Of a stretch of DNA of 63,552 bases, positions 25,673 to 35,931 are shown one piece after another. Every line of letters begins with the position of its first letter. The stretch's first letter is position 1. The position numbers and the translations under genes were made by a program. Source of the stretch: SIG622 sp045652245 (GTDB lineage Bacteria; Bacillota; Clostridia; Oscillospirales; CAG-382); contig JAZRTY010000038.1 in NCBI GenBank assembly GCA_045652245.1, forward strand, positions 1 to 63,552. Direction: 5' to 3'. A model generated the notes under the pieces. The model did no database searches. It was given only the letters and a program-made list of their open reading frames with translations, and had not been told where the DNA came from.

Positions 25673-26326
25673 TTACTTTCTTTTTATGAGCTTAGCTTTA
25701 AAGCCATTACCTACGCCTGCCGCATTTGCATCATCTGTATCGATATGCATTTCAAGACGGAAGTTCTTATGTACTCTTATCTGAACGTCATAGAAAAGGC
25801 TCTTACGCTCACCTGCGAGCTCAACGTCAACATATTCGCCGTCTGTAACGCCGAAAGCCTTACCCTCGTCCTCACTCATATGGATGTGACGGTTTGCGAT
25901 AATACAGCCTTCCTTAAGAGTTACAACGCCCTTAGGTCCGATAATTGTAACAGGTGCTGAACCTGCAATATCACCTGATTCACGAACAGGGGGCTTAACT
26001 TTCAGAACAAAGCTGTCTGTTCTTGAAATTTCAACCTGAGATGCTTTTCTTTCTGGACCCAATACTCTTACGCCCTCGATTGCTCTCATTGACGGACCGA
26101 TAATTGTAAGCTGCTCCTTACAAGCAAACTGACCGGGCTGCGACAAATCCTTAATAGGTGTAAGCTTATAGTCCTTACCAAACAATATATCAACGTGTTC
26201 ACGGGAGAGGTGGATGTGACGGTTTGAGATACCAACCGGAATTCCGTCGTCACTTGCATTTTCACCATTTATATTTGCTACTATCTTGCTGACAATTGCT
26301 GCAACTTCTTTTTCTGTATACTGCAT
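25673..26326 (-). CDS. pduL: Phosphate propanoyltransferase (PduL) with BMC-targeting helix
   Basis: The 217-residue protein has the PduL zinc motifs SNRHIHLS (about 34), NRHIHMS (about 144) and MHIDTDDANAAG (about 191). The N-terminal segment MQYTEKEVAAIVSKIVANI is an amphipathic helix typical of encapsulation peptides, joined by a short linker. It forms acyl-phosphate from acyl-CoA made by the aldehyde dehydrogenase upstream. CAGGAGG precedes the ATG. No shell protein gene is present in this window. Confidence 0.85.
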   Translation of the reverse strand: MQYTEKEVAAIVSKIVANINGENASDDGIPVGISNRHIHLSREHVDILFGKDYKLTPIKDLSQPGQFACKEQLTIIGPSMRAIEGVRVLGPERKASQVEISRTDSFVLKVKPPVRESGDIAGSAPVTIIGPKGVVTLKEGCIIANRHIHMSEDEGKAFGVTDGEYVDVELAGERKSLFYDVQIRVHKNFRLEMHIDTDDANAAGVGNGFKAKLIKRK

Positions 26327-26339
26327 AGCTGCCTCCTGA

Positions 26340-27803
26340 TTAAATGATACGGAAAGAGTCTGCCATCACGCAACGTCTCTTTCTTGTAAAGGATCTTGCA
26401 GAGGTAATTCCCTCACCTGTGGGGCCTGCGATTGTGAAGGTTGTATGTCCTTCGCCACCAAAGCCGATTCCGGCATAAGACGGAGCGTTCTTTACAAAAA
26501 TAGTTGTTTCAACAGCTCTTGCGAAAGCTGAAAGGTTATCAATATTCTTTGAGTGCATATGCGCTGTATGACGGTTACCGTGCTCTGCCTTTACTGCAAG
26601 GTCAATTGCTTCGTCGATGTTGTTTACTCTGACAATAGGAAGAATAGGCATCATAAGCTCATGCTGTACGAAATCGTGCATAAAATCTGTTTCGCAGATA
26701 ATGCAGCGAACGTCTTTAGCAACCTTTACACCGATTTTTTCAAGAAGTACCTTTGCATCTCTACCAACGCAATCACGGCTGACTGTCTTTACAGTCTTGC
26801 CTGCCTTATTTGTCTTTTCTTCAAGGACAACCTTTGCAAGCTTATCAGCCTGAAGCTTTGTAATAAGGTATGCACCGTTCTTCTGCATCTCGGAAATAAG
26901 TCTGTCTGCGATATTTCTGAATGCAAATACTTCCTTTTCTGCAATACACGGAAGATTATTATCAAAGGTACAACCGTCAATAATATCCTTTCCTGCCTTT
27001 GCAATATCAGCTGTATCGTCAACAATAACAGGGGGATTTCCTGCTCCTGCGCCAATTGCTTTCTTACCTGAAGAAAGAACTGCCTTTACAACTCCGGGAC
27101 CACCGGTACATACAAGAAGTCTTATCTTCGGGTGTGTCTGCATAACATTCGCGCTGTCAAGTGTAGGCTTATCCATTGAGCAAACAAGCACTTCAGGACC
27201 ACCTGCATTCTTACTAGCTCTGTTAACAAGGTCAACTGCGTAGTTGGATACACAGATTGCATTCGGATGAGGATTGAATACAACACCGTTACCCGCAGCA
27301 ATCATACCGATTGAGTTACAGATTACAGTTTCAGACGGGTTTGTACTGGGTGTGATTGCGCCTACAACACCAAAGGGTGCCATTTCTGTAAGAGTAAGAC
27401 CACTGTCACCTGTTTTAGCTTCAGATACTATATCCTCTGTTCCGGGAGTTTTATCAGCTACAAGGATGTGCTTGAGTCTCTTGTGGTCAACTCTTCCCAT
27501 CTTTGTTTCTGCAACACCCATCTCAGCCATAATCGGTGCTTCCTCGCGAGTGAGACGTCTTATTTCTGTAATAATCTTCTCTCTCTGCTCAACGCTCATA
27601 GCTCTTACTGCTTTGTAACCTTTTTCTGCAGCGTCTATTGCTTCGTTCATATCTGAATAGATACCAACGAGCTTTCTTCCATTATATACTGTTGAAGTGT
27701 ACGGTGCTTTGCTTTCTGCCTTTTCAGAAGGCTTCGCTGCTCCCTCACTCTTTACAATGTTTTCTACAATTTTTCTGATTTCAGCTTCGGTATAGCCTGC
27801 CAT
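26340..27803 (-). CDS. CoA-acylating aldehyde dehydrogenase (PduP/EutE type) with BMC-targeting helix
   Basis: The 487-residue protein belongs to the aldehyde dehydrogenase fold. The catalytic Cys lies in NNLPCIAEKE (about 278) and the cofactor loop in GAGAGNPP. An N-terminal helix (MAGYTEAEIRKIVENIVK) and a flexible Ser/Ala/Lys linker form an encapsulation peptide much like that of the adjacent PduL. It oxidises an aldehyde to acyl-CoA with NAD. AAGGAGGAG precedes the ATG. It is the first gene of a two-gene operon. Confidence 0.88.
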   Translation of the reverse strand: MAGYTEAEIRKIVENIVKSEGAAKPSEKAESKAPYTSTVYNGRKLVGIYSDMNEAIDAAEKGYKAVRAMSVEQREKIITEIRRLTREEAPIMAEMGVAETKMGRVDHKRLKHILVADKTPGTEDIVSEAKTGDSGLTLTEMAPFGVVGAITPSTNPSETVICNSIGMIAAGNGVVFNPHPNAICVSNYAVDLVNRASKNAGGPEVLVCSMDKPTLDSANVMQTHPKIRLLVCTGGPGVVKAVLSSGKKAIGAGAGNPPVIVDDTADIAKAGKDIIDGCTFDNNLPCIAEKEVFAFRNIADRLISEMQKNGAYLITKLQADKLAKVVLEEKTNKAGKTVKTVSRDCVGRDAKVLLEKIGVKVAKDVRCIICETDFMHDFVQHELMMPILPIVRVNNIDEAIDLAVKAEHGNRHTAHMHSKNIDNLSAFARAVETTIFVKNAPSYAGIGFGGEGHTTFTIAGPTGEGITSARSFTRKRRCVMADSFRII

Positions 27804-27917
27804 AAATAGCTCCTCCTTATCATTTTAACTTGCCTTTACCGGCAATTACTCTTTTTATTAAATATGTAATACTTCATCATCAGAGCTTAAACTCTGCCAA
27901 TATTATTACCCACATAT

Positions 27918-27946
27918 ACTATACCAGATTGTTGCGTGTTTGTCAA
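27918..27946 (-). promoter_or_regulatory. Promoter of the aldehyde dehydrogenase operon
   Basis: On the minus strand TTGACA (27941-27946) and TATAGT (27918-27923) have ideal 17-nt spacing. The leader of about 108 nt (27804-27911) holds two short hairpins (AGAG/CTCT, TGCC/GGCA). The stretch 27947-28072 is T-rich and shows nothing further. Confidence 0.75.
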
Positions 27947-28072
27947 GTGTTTTTTGTTGGTTTCTTCTTTTTTTTTGTTGATTTTCGTTGTTTTTGTTAA
28001 AAATATAACTTACAAGGCGAAAATATGGCTATAACGAAATGTAAAGACTACTCAAAAAGCAAGGTAAGGAAC

Positions 28073-28100
28073 AGAAAAACGGCTTTTCAGCCGTTTTTCT
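28073..28100 (-). terminator. Terminator of the surface-protein operon
   Basis: AGAAAAACGGC pairs with GCCGTTTTTCT around a 6-nt loop, 36 nt beyond the stop at 28136. It is the only clean terminator after the four surface genes. Confidence 0.7.
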
Positions 28101-28135
28101 TAATACTCTATTTGGTATTTTCAGGGATTATGTTA

Positions 28136-31100
28136 TTATCTGTTAGTAAAGTTCTGAATAATAACAGTACTGTCATCATTTTTAACGTGTCCGTCTCCGT
28201 TGACATCAGAAGCAAGCATAATATCTACGGTTGTCTCACTTCTGCCGGCAGGTGTCGCAACACAGTATGCAGAATAAGCATCTGCCAGGTCAACAATATC
28301 TGTACCGGTATTAATACCGTTAATATTATATCCAACGTTTATAACAGTCGATTTAGCATTTACAACAGTAAGTCTTTCTCTCACAAAGCCTATAAGTGCT
28401 TCCTCCGAGTAACCATCAGTTACTACAGGTGCAAATCCGTTCTCTCCCTCACGAACAATCCAACATCTGGCAACTTTATTGTTAAATGTATAGTTTGTCA
28501 TATCGTCGTGTATTACTTTATACATTGAGTTTCCGTCAAATTTGTAGCCTGCTGCATCACCGTATACCTGAACAAGATAATATCCGGTTACATAGTCACA
28601 GATAACTTTAATCTTACAATCAACCGAGTAAAGTGCTGTATATACACCTTCCGGAGTTACAATAGCTTCATCATCAACAAGAACACCGTCAAGTGTCCAG
28701 CCCTCAAATATGTAATTTGTCTTGTCTGTTACAGGTATTTCGTTGCGTTCAAGAAGCTTCTTAAATGTTGTGCCCTTGAGTATGTTACTGATTACTGTTT
28801 CTGTTCCGTCAACAACAAAGGTTACACTTGTTGAGAACTGTGCAACATATTCGCTGCCACGAGCTACTAAATCAGTATCTGCAACGAGATTTCCGTTAAG
28901 TGTCCAACCGTCAAATTCATATTTATCAAGTGTAGGATCAGACGGCTTGATATCACCGAAAGTATCAACGTCCGTAACACTAACCTTTGTCACATCATTT
29001 TGTGTTGTCGTATCTCCGTCATGATCAAATGTTACGGAATAAGGCTGGTGTACATTAACAACTGCAGTTTTTTCATCCAAAACAAATGATTCACTGTGGT
29101 TTGCGAGCTGTTCATTAACTACAATTGCAGCATTTGCCGTAAACTTTCCTTCAAGGAAATTATCAACAAGATCTGTATCTTCTTCGGGAACCTTTATCAC
29201 TTCAAATGTGTACTCATTCAAGAAGTCTCCTCTAAAGGAATCTTGTAATGTAGGATCATATCTCTCGTTGATGCTGATATATCCACCAAAGTCAAATACA
29301 GTATATTTAAAGTATTCTTTATTATAATTGAGTCCACCGTAAATCCATTCATATTCACCGTCAACCTTAACGGTAACAGTAACTATATCGCCTTTCTTGT
29401 ACGAATCAGCAGAGTCAACACCGTTCACCTTTGTAGTAATTTCAAACTCGAAGTTAAAGTCTTCAGCGTAGTTGTAATTTACATCAAGCTCTGTACCTGC
29501 TGTTTCGTTGTCATATCCAAACTGGTCGGTACAATTAGCAGTAATATTTGCTTCCGGTGTTGTTGAAATATTATAGTATACATCAACATCGTTATCGTCC
29601 TTGTAAGCATTACCGTCAAATCCGTGTCTTAATGCACCTGCAATACCTGCTGCAAAACCTGTTGCACTGATTGTCTGTGCGTAATTTTTATTACTGTTTA
29701 TTATACCTCTGTTATAAACCTCACCAACTACACCACCTGCGGCATTACCTGTTGAAGTAATATTTGCTCCGTTATTTACGTTATTTATAACACGGACAGG
29801 AGTACGAACGGGATATTCATCATCAGTTCCTGTATAACGAACCCAACCTGCTATACCACCTGCATTGTAAGCGCCTTTAATATCAGCGTTGTTTGTGTTT
29901 CCAGATACTGTACCGTTATTGACCTGTTCACCGACTATACCACCTGTACCACTTGCACCTGTTGCTTCAACCGTACCGTTGTTTGTACAGTTTTTAACGT
30001 TACCGGCACTGAGTGCTACTATACCACCTGCAGAGTATGCACTCTTTATTGCACCGCTATTAGTACAATTTTCGATAAGCATTAACTGGTCTTCTCTTGT
30101 ATAGTAAGCCTTTCCTACTATACCTGCAGCAGAATTACCTGTAGCAGTTACGTCTGCGCTGTTTGTACAGTTCTTTACTGTACCATTTGCGAAAATTCTA
30201 CCTACAACGCCTGCACACTCATTGGCTGTAATGGTACCACTTACTGTAATGTTACTTACAGTACCACCAAGCATACCACCAACAAGCGCTGCTGTTGAAC
30301 TTGAGGCACCACCGTCGATATTTACATTTTCAAGAGTGATATTTTCAATTGTACCACCCTCCAGGGCACCAAAGAGACCTACAAATGCATATTTTTCTGA
30401 AGCTGTATCGATTGTAAGACCTGTGATTGTTACACCGTTACCATCAAAATATCCCTTAAAAGGAGTTGTTCCTGTGCCAAAGCCACAATCATCTCTTGTA
30501 CCGTTACCGATACTTGTCCAGTTTTCGCCCGAAAGGTCAATTTCGGTTGCTGTAACCTTTACATACTTGCCTTCGTAAGTGTTGCCTGCGTTAACACTGT
30601 CACGGAAGAACATAAGCTCTTCGGCAGTGCTGATAAGGTAAGGAGCTTCCTCTGTGCCTTCTCCGGAGAGAGAAGTTGGCATAAGTTTTGTAAGTGCCTC
30701 ATCCAAATAATAGGTTTGTACGGTTACCTTTTCACCTTTTATAAGAGCAACAACATCGGGAGTAGCGCTTCCAAGATAATTTTCAGAAGCATCAACCTCT
30801 ACCTTTCCTGTGTATTCTTGAATAATAGGTCTGCCCGAAGGAACATTTGTAAATACGTTTTTATTGATTTCGAAAGAAGCAAACTCATCACCTGCTGCAG
30901 TAATTGCACCATCCAGGTCGTAAAGAGCAATTGCTTTATTTGTGAATGCGTCAATCTTGTTATCTGTGATCGAAACACTCATATCTTCTACAAGTTTCCA
31001 GCTGGTAAACTGGAAGAACACACCCTTTGAGTAAGCTTCATTACCGTCAATGGTAAGTGTACCGCCACCAATGAAATTGGAAAGGTCAGTTGCGTTATCT

Positions 31101-32449
31101 GCACCACCCTCGTAAAGGATAGCGGATTTGTTACTTCCGGTAGAAGCGTTAAAGATGTTGTTTGTTATCTTGGATTCGCCTTTTACAGAGTAGATAATGA
31201 TATTATGGCTGCTCTGGTTTGTGAACTTACAAGAATCAACAACTACATCCTCGCCTATAAGACAAAGTGCGTAGTTTCCACCCTCAAAATCGATATTTTC
31301 GATAATGATATCTGAATACTGAACTGCGGGAGCATCCCAGGCACCCTTGGATATTGAAATGTGGAAGGAATTGCTCTTTGATCCCTGAGTAATAGTCATA
31401 TCGCTGAAAGCAACTCCACTTGAAGCAATAACAAATGCGCTGGTCGTAGAATCAAAATTAAGAGTTGTTGCGTCCTTACCGGCACCCTTAATTGTAATTG
31501 CCTTATCAATTGTGATTGAAGTGGTATTGTCAAAATTGAATTCGCCCGGCAAAATTTCGATTATATCTCCGGCATTCGCTGCTGTAATAGCGGCAGCAAG
31601 AGTTGCGTATTCTGCATTACCAATTTTGGCAACAACAGGAGTAGTTATAATGGTGTCTTCTATCAAAGTATAGTTTTTATATTTCTCATCATCAATTGTG
31701 ATATCACAACTTGCAGAAGCACTCATTTCAGAATTATTTGAGAGAATTATTGCGGATGTACTGGTAAAACCGGTAACACTAAGAGTTGAACCATTGATAA
31801 CAGTTATATCATCACCATTATCGTTCTTAATAAAATCTTCACAGCCGTCAATTTCAACTGTTGAATTATCAATATAAACGGTTGTATTTCTAAAACAATG
31901 ATCATTTAATCCTTCTGCATCAATCAAACTTTCGTTTTGCACTGTAAAAGCAATGCCTCCACCTGTTCCGGCAATCCTTGAACAGCCGCTTGTCATATAA
32001 AGCTTGGTATTGTCCAATGTCACTTTCACAGCGTTACCGCTTTCACCATAAGCAACATATTCAACATTGGCAGCGTTTATAGTGCTGTTTTTGACAGTTA
32101 CATCATTATACCCAGCGAATAAATACTTAATTTTATAGTTTGAATTAGCATTTATTGTTACATTTTCAAGAACAAGCTTTCCTATTGCTCGAAATAGTGA
32201 CACATTCAAATTCGATGTGATCTGTGTAGCATCAATCGTACCATTTTTGATGGTTAACGTTCCGGAATTAGCAACAATATCTGCCTTTACCACCATAGTG
32301 CCACCATTCAAATCAATTGTTTGGTCTGCGTAATATGTAGTCGAAGTAATTGTTATATTCTCCGGCTCACTCGCAAACACAACTGTACTCATCGTACCCA
32401 ATAACATGCAAAGTGCAAGTATTGAGGCTAAAATTTTCTTCATTTTCAT
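28136..32449 (-). CDS. Secreted beta-helix surface protein with cohesin-like module and dockerin-like tail (1437 aa)
   Basis: The order is signal peptide (about 1-26), two pectate-lyase-like right-handed beta-helix regions (about 30-600), and GLUG-type repeats of the form GGIVG..NNGTV..CTN (about 690-960). Then come a cohesin-like sandwich (about 1000-1137), two InlB/Listeria-Bacteroides repeats (FDGWTLNG, FEGWTLDG; about 1138-1285), a module shared with two neighbours (about 1286-1410), and a C-terminal DVNGDGHVKNDD loop that looks like half a dockerin. No catalytic residues were recognised, so binding or adhesion is likely. AGGAG lies 6 nt before the first ATG. Last gene of a four-gene operon. 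Confidence 0.75.
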   Translation of the reverse strand: MKMKKILASILALCMLLGTMSTVVFASEPENITITSTTYYADQTIDLNGGTMVVKADIVANSGTLTIKNGTIDATQITSNLNVSLFRAIGKLVLENVTINANSNYKIKYLFAGYNDVTVKNSTINAANVEYVAYGESGNAVKVTLDNTKLYMTSGCSRIAGTGGGIAFTVQNESLIDAEGLNDHCFRNTTVYIDNSTVEIDGCEDFIKNDNGDDITVINGSTLSVTGFTSTSAIILSNNSEMSASASCDITIDDEKYKNYTLIEDTIITTPVVAKIGNAEYATLAAAITAANAGDIIEILPGEFNFDNTTSITIDKAITIKGAGKDATTLNFDSTTSAFVIASSGVAFSDMTITQGSKSNSFHISISKGAWDAPAVQYSDIIIENIDFEGGNYALCLIGEDVVVDSCKFTNQSSHNIIIYSVKGESKITNNIFNASTGSNKSAILYEGGADNATDLSNFIGGGTLTIDGNEAYSKGVFFQFTSWKLVEDMSVSITDNKIDAFTNKAIALYDLDGAITAAGDEFASFEINKNVFTNVPSGRPIIQEYTGKVEVDASENYLGSATPDVVALIKGEKVTVQTYYLDEALTKLMPTSLSGEGTEEAPYLISTAEELMFFRDSVNAGNTYEGKYVKVTATEIDLSGENWTSIGNGTRDDCGFGTGTTPFKGYFDGNGVTITGLTIDTASEKYAFVGLFGALEGGTIENITLENVNIDGGASSSTAALVGGMLGGTVSNITVSGTITANECAGVVGRIFANGTVKNCTNSADVTATGNSAAGIVGKAYYTREDQLMLIENCTNSGAIKSAYSAGGIVALSAGNVKNCTNNGTVEATGASGTGGIVGEQVNNGTVSGNTNNADIKGAYNAGGIAGWVRYTGTDDEYPVRTPVRVINNVNNGANITSTGNAAGGVVGEVYNRGIINSNKNYAQTISATGFAAGIAGALRHGFDGNAYKDDNDVDVYYNISTTPEANITANCTDQFGYDNETAGTELDVNYNYAEDFNFEFEITTKVNGVDSADSYKKGDIVTVTVKVDGEYEWIYGGLNYNKEYFKYTVFDFGGYISINERYDPTLQDSFRGDFLNEYTFEVIKVPEEDTDLVDNFLEGKFTANAAIVVNEQLANHSESFVLDEKTAVVNVHQPYSVTFDHDGDTTTQNDVTKVSVTDVDTFGDIKPSDPTLDKYEFDGWTLNGNLVADTDLVARGSEYVAQFSTSVTFVVDGTETVISNILKGTTFKKLLERNEIPVTDKTNYIFEGWTLDGVLVDDEAIVTPEGVYTALYSVDCKIKVICDYVTGYYLVQVYGDAAGYKFDGNSMYKVIHDDMTNYTFNNKVARCWIVREGENGFAPVVTDGYSEEALIGFVRERLTVVNAKSTVINVGYNINGINTGTDIVDLADAYSAYCVATPAGRSETTVDIMLASDVNGDGHVKNDDSTVIIQNFTNR

Positions 32450-32496
32450 TTTTCTCTCCTAACAAAATATATTTTTTCGGATACCTTATCCGTGGT

Positions 32497-34521
32497 TTAC
32501 TTTTCAAGCTTTGAGAAGTCAGGTGTTTCGGTAAGCTTTGTCCACTTTTCATGCTTTCCGTCCGGCTTCATCTGGTATTCGTGACTGTTTGTAGCCTCCT
32601 GTATTGCAAGGTAGTACCACGCTGTCACATCTGCATTATCGGCAAATGTCGTCATCTGTTCTGTGAGAATAACAGAAACACTTTCGGGCTGTCTGCACAA
32701 TACTCTGTTTGTAAGCGTCATAGCCTCGGCACGTGTTATATTATCACCCGGTCTGAATTTTCCGTCATTTCCGACTATCCAGCCAAGAGAAGCTGCTTTT
32801 AAAATATATTCGTTTGCCCAATGGCCGTTTATATCGGTAAAATCGACTTTTTCCTCTCCGTTTGCTGTCGCAAGTCTTGCTGCAATTGTTGCATACTCGG
32901 CTCTTGTTATAAACGCATTCGGAGCAAATTCGGTTTCACTTCTGCCATTGATTATTTTCATTTTTGCAAGGGTAGATACTGCCGTATTATACCAATCGCC
33001 TTCATTTACGTCGGCAAAGGTATTTTCCTTTGTATAATTTGCGTCTCTTACTTCATCCTTTAAGAGTCTGAAGAAAATTGTCGCAACCTCTGCTCTTGTA
33101 ATGCTTGCCTGTGGCTGTACCTTCCCCTCTTCACGTCCCTTAATATAAGCTATATGCTTATCGGTAAGCACCTCGGGAATTGTTGCCGGTCTTTGTGTGT
33201 TTATTTCTTCTTTTTCCACAAACTTTACATAAAGAGTTGTATCCTTGTTTATCGTAAAATCAACAGCTTTAGCCGTTAAAAGCTTATCGGTATACAAGCC
33301 CTCGAAGGTAAAGCCGGTCTTGATGAAGGTGTACGCCGCAATCACAAGCTTTGTTCCCGAATTTTTCGTTTCTGTCTTCAATTGCTCCCCGTCGGGAGTT
33401 TTGAAGTAAATCTTATAACTTTTCACTTCAGTGCCACCACCTGCAGGGGGAGGTGTGACATTTCCGTTTTTAACGGTTACTGCGCAGGTATCGTATATAG
33501 AGGAGTTCTGCTTTGATTTTACGGAAATTGTTGCAGTTCCTGCCTTTTTTGCTTTTATTACCCCGTTATTTACTGTGGCAACCCCTGAATCACTTGTCGA
33601 ATAATATACTTCTTTATTATCGGCATTTGACGGAAGCACACTTACTGACAAGTCTGCTTCTTCGCCTACTGTAAGCTCAATGCTTTCGGGAGTTACCTTT
33701 ACGCTGCTTACATTTACGGGATATTTTACTTCAATGTCGCAACTTGCCGAAAAGCCACCGTCAAGAGTTGTAACTGTAATCTTTGCGTTTCCCTCACCTG
33801 CAGCACGAACTGTTCCGTCTGCAGTAACAGTTGCAACATCTGTGTCACTTGACTCATATGTCACACCCTTATTTGTCGCATTTTCGGGAGTAATCGCTAC
33901 ATTGATTTTTTCAGTTGCTCCGGCATATGTAAGCTGTACCTTATCGGTAGAAAGTGTTACTCCGCTGACTGCAACAGTCGGTTCTCCCTCTACAACTACC
34001 TCAAGAATCGGAGTTGTGAGCTTTACCGGCTTCAGAGCACTGTCATAAAACTGATATTCATCACTTTGAACAAGTCCCGTTCCGGTAACATTTTCTTTGA
34101 CTTTTAATTCAAAGCTGCAGAATGCAACATTTTTTGTATAACGGTTCTTTGCGCTGTTTACCGAGAAGCAGGATGCCTTAACAAGAGGCACGCCCGTTGT
34201 CCTTCTATAAAAGCCGATGTCACCATCGATTCCGTCACACAGTTTTGCAGAGCCTTCTACGTATTCAAAGAAACTCTTATCAAAAATTATGTCGTTCTGA
34301 AAGAGATTAAATAAATATTCGCCGTCACTGTCTGTTCTTACAATACTGAAATCAACCTTGATTTTATCACCCGGCTTTGCCGTGACCTTGTGTGAACCGT
34401 CACACGTCAAATCAAAGGTTAGTGTCATATCCGACAGTTCTTCCTGTGCAGAAACCGTAAATATCATCGCGGTAAGCATCAGCGTAACTGACAGTATTAG
34501 CGAAATTACTTTTTTTAACAC
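32497..34521 (-). CDS. SLH-anchored surface protein with cohesin-like domain and Big_2 repeats (674 aa)
   Basis: The order is signal peptide (about 1-26), a cohesin-like domain (about 30-190; GDKIKVDFSIVRTDSDGEY), two bacterial Ig-like Big_2 repeats (about 195-365; SSDTDVATVTADGTV), an InlB-like repeat (about 375-445), and three S-layer-homology repeats (about 455-640; ITRAEVATIFFRLL, ITRAEYATIAARLA, ITRAEAMTLTNRVL). The SLH part should bind cell-wall polymer. The protein may therefore be the wall anchor for its neighbours. Start: GGAAGGAG lies 7 nt before the GTG at 34521; an in-frame ATG at 34557 has no ribosome site. Confidence 0.8.
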   Translation of the reverse strand: MLKKVISLILSVTLMLTAMIFTVSAQEELSDMTLTFDLTCDGSHKVTAKPGDKIKVDFSIVRTDSDGEYLFNLFQNDIIFDKSFFEYVEGSAKLCDGIDGDIGFYRRTTGVPLVKASCFSVNSAKNRYTKNVAFCSFELKVKENVTGTGLVQSDEYQFYDSALKPVKLTTPILEVVVEGEPTVAVSGVTLSTDKVQLTYAGATEKINVAITPENATNKGVTYESSDTDVATVTADGTVRAAGEGNAKITVTTLDGGFSASCDIEVKYPVNVSSVKVTPESIELTVGEEADLSVSVLPSNADNKEVYYSTSDSGVATVNNGVIKAKKAGTATISVKSKQNSSIYDTCAVTVKNGNVTPPPAGGGTEVKSYKIYFKTPDGEQLKTETKNSGTKLVIAAYTFIKTGFTFEGLYTDKLLTAKAVDFTINKDTTLYVKFVEKEEINTQRPATIPEVLTDKHIAYIKGREEGKVQPQASITRAEVATIFFRLLKDEVRDANYTKENTFADVNEGDWYNTAVSTLAKMKIINGRSETEFAPNAFITRAEYATIAARLATANGEEKVDFTDINGHWANEYILKAASLGWIVGNDGKFRPGDNITRAEAMTLTNRVLCRQPESVSVILTEQMTTFADNADVTAWYYLAIQEATNSHEYQMKPDGKHEKWTKLTETPDFSKLEK

Positions 34522-34576
34522 TATGGTTCTCCTTCCTCGTTTAAGAATCCTTGTCATTTAACATTATATTAACTTC

Positions 34577-35821
34577 TTAAACACTGGGTCTGGTATTAAA
34601 ATCATCGTGGCCGGTGATTGCAGTTACGTCTGCAGGTTCAATTTTCTTTGAAGCATTGATATCAGACTGCAATACAAACTTCACAAAATCTCCACGACCT
34701 GTAATAACAGACGAAACCTCAAGTACCCCCTGCACTGCTGTTGCATCAAAAATATCTACAGCATTTACGTAGTAGCCATCAATTCCGGCAATATCAATAA
34801 CTGCAGACTCGGAAGCTGTGTCCGAAACAACAACAAGCTCTTCAGCCATTTCTTTCGTAAACTCTTCGCTTTCAGATTCTATAATCTGAGAATCCACAAG
34901 AGTCTTGTTTGAAATGACATATGCACGGTAGTTATCATTTGTATTCGTATTATAGTGTGCTGTAGCATAGGTCTCACAATTTCCCGACGGGAGTACTATC
35001 TCATAACCGTTCGCACTTCCGTTTACAAGCATAAGATAATAGCCTGTCATATAGTCCTTATATACTTCAACCACATAATCCGGTACAAGATTTGCAACGA
35101 AAGCTTCGTTTCCGGATATATGATAATTGTCTTCTACAATTTCACCATTAAGAGTCCAGCCGTCAAACTTATACCCATTCGGTACGCCTGTTACCTCCGG
35201 CTTGACATCACCAAGTGTCATTCCTTTATATGTGTCAACGTCAGTAACATTTCCGTTAATATCAAAGCTTACTGTCGTCGGCTCGCCTACTATAATTTTG
35301 AAATTATTATAATTCAACGGTACCTCTTCAAGCCCTATATCCTGAAATGAAAGAAGTGTGTCCAGGGGATCATCATCAAATTTTACATATGAAACTCCAC
35401 TTGCTCCATCTTTTATCTTCAGGGTAAGCTTAAAAAAGTCCTTATCTGATGTGTAAATTTCCTGCCCATCAAACATATAGTGATAAGTTGCGACAAAGCA
35501 AGCCTCACCCGTAGCAGTTTTATTCTCAGAAACAAGCACACCTCTTAAAAGCTTTTGATAATTAACACATTCCACAAAAGAATTGTCATAAAGAATACGT
35601 GCTTCAAACGCACCAGGAATATATGCATCAGTAGTATCTGTCCTTTTTATCGAGAAATATACTTCTATTGTTTCACCTGCTTCTACCACTACTTCGTGTT
35701 TATCATCTGCCGTTTCCAGATCAAAGGTTATCTGCCAATCTGAAACTGCAGACGATGTCAGACTTAATACTGACGATACCAAAAGTGTTGTCAATACAAA
35801 TGATAGTATTTTTTTTAACAT
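34577..35821 (-). CDS. Secreted cohesin-like/dockerin-like protein (414 aa)
   Basis: The order is signal peptide (about 1-26), a cohesin-like sandwich (about 28-185; VVVEAGETIEVYFSIKRTD), and an InlB-like repeat (about 185-245; YKFDGWTLNG). The shared C-terminal module follows (about 245-390; VEVYKDYMTGYYLMLVNG) and then a degenerate dockerin-like segment (SDINASKKIEPADVTAI). It is a minimal version of the architecture in the 1437- and 2626-residue neighbours. It may link the anchor protein with the large beta-helix proteins; that role is inference. Confidence 0.7.
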   Translation of the reverse strand: MLKKILSFVLTTLLVSSVLSLTSSAVSDWQITFDLETADDKHEVVVEAGETIEVYFSIKRTDTTDAYIPGAFEARILYDNSFVECVNYQKLLRGVLVSENKTATGEACFVATYHYMFDGQEIYTSDKDFFKLTLKIKDGASGVSYVKFDDDPLDTLLSFQDIGLEEVPLNYNNFKIIVGEPTTVSFDINGNVTDVDTYKGMTLGDVKPEVTGVPNGYKFDGWTLNGEIVEDNYHISGNEAFVANLVPDYVVEVYKDYMTGYYLMLVNGSANGYEIVLPSGNCETYATAHYNTNTNDNYRAYVISNKTLVDSQIIESESEEFTKEMAEELVVVSDTASESAVIDIAGIDGYYVNAVDIFDATAVQGVLEVSSVITGRGDFVKFVLQSDINASKKIEPADVTAITGHDDFNTRPSV

Positions 35822-35859
35822 TCGTTACCCATCCTCCCTGGTAATTTTTTCTCACCTCT

Positions 35860-35920
35860 AAAACCTTCTAATGCTTGCGTGCTATTTTACTAACACGCAA
35901 GCAATTTTAGAAGGTTTTTA
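35860..35920 (-). terminator. Long hairpin between giant and 414-aa genes
   Basis: ACCTTCTA and GCTTGCGTG (35863-35881) pair with CACGCAAGC and TAGAAGGT (35894-35915). On the minus strand only TTTT follows, so it may attenuate rather than stop transcription into the three downstream genes. Confidence 0.5.
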
Positions 35921-35931
35921 TAGAGTAATGC

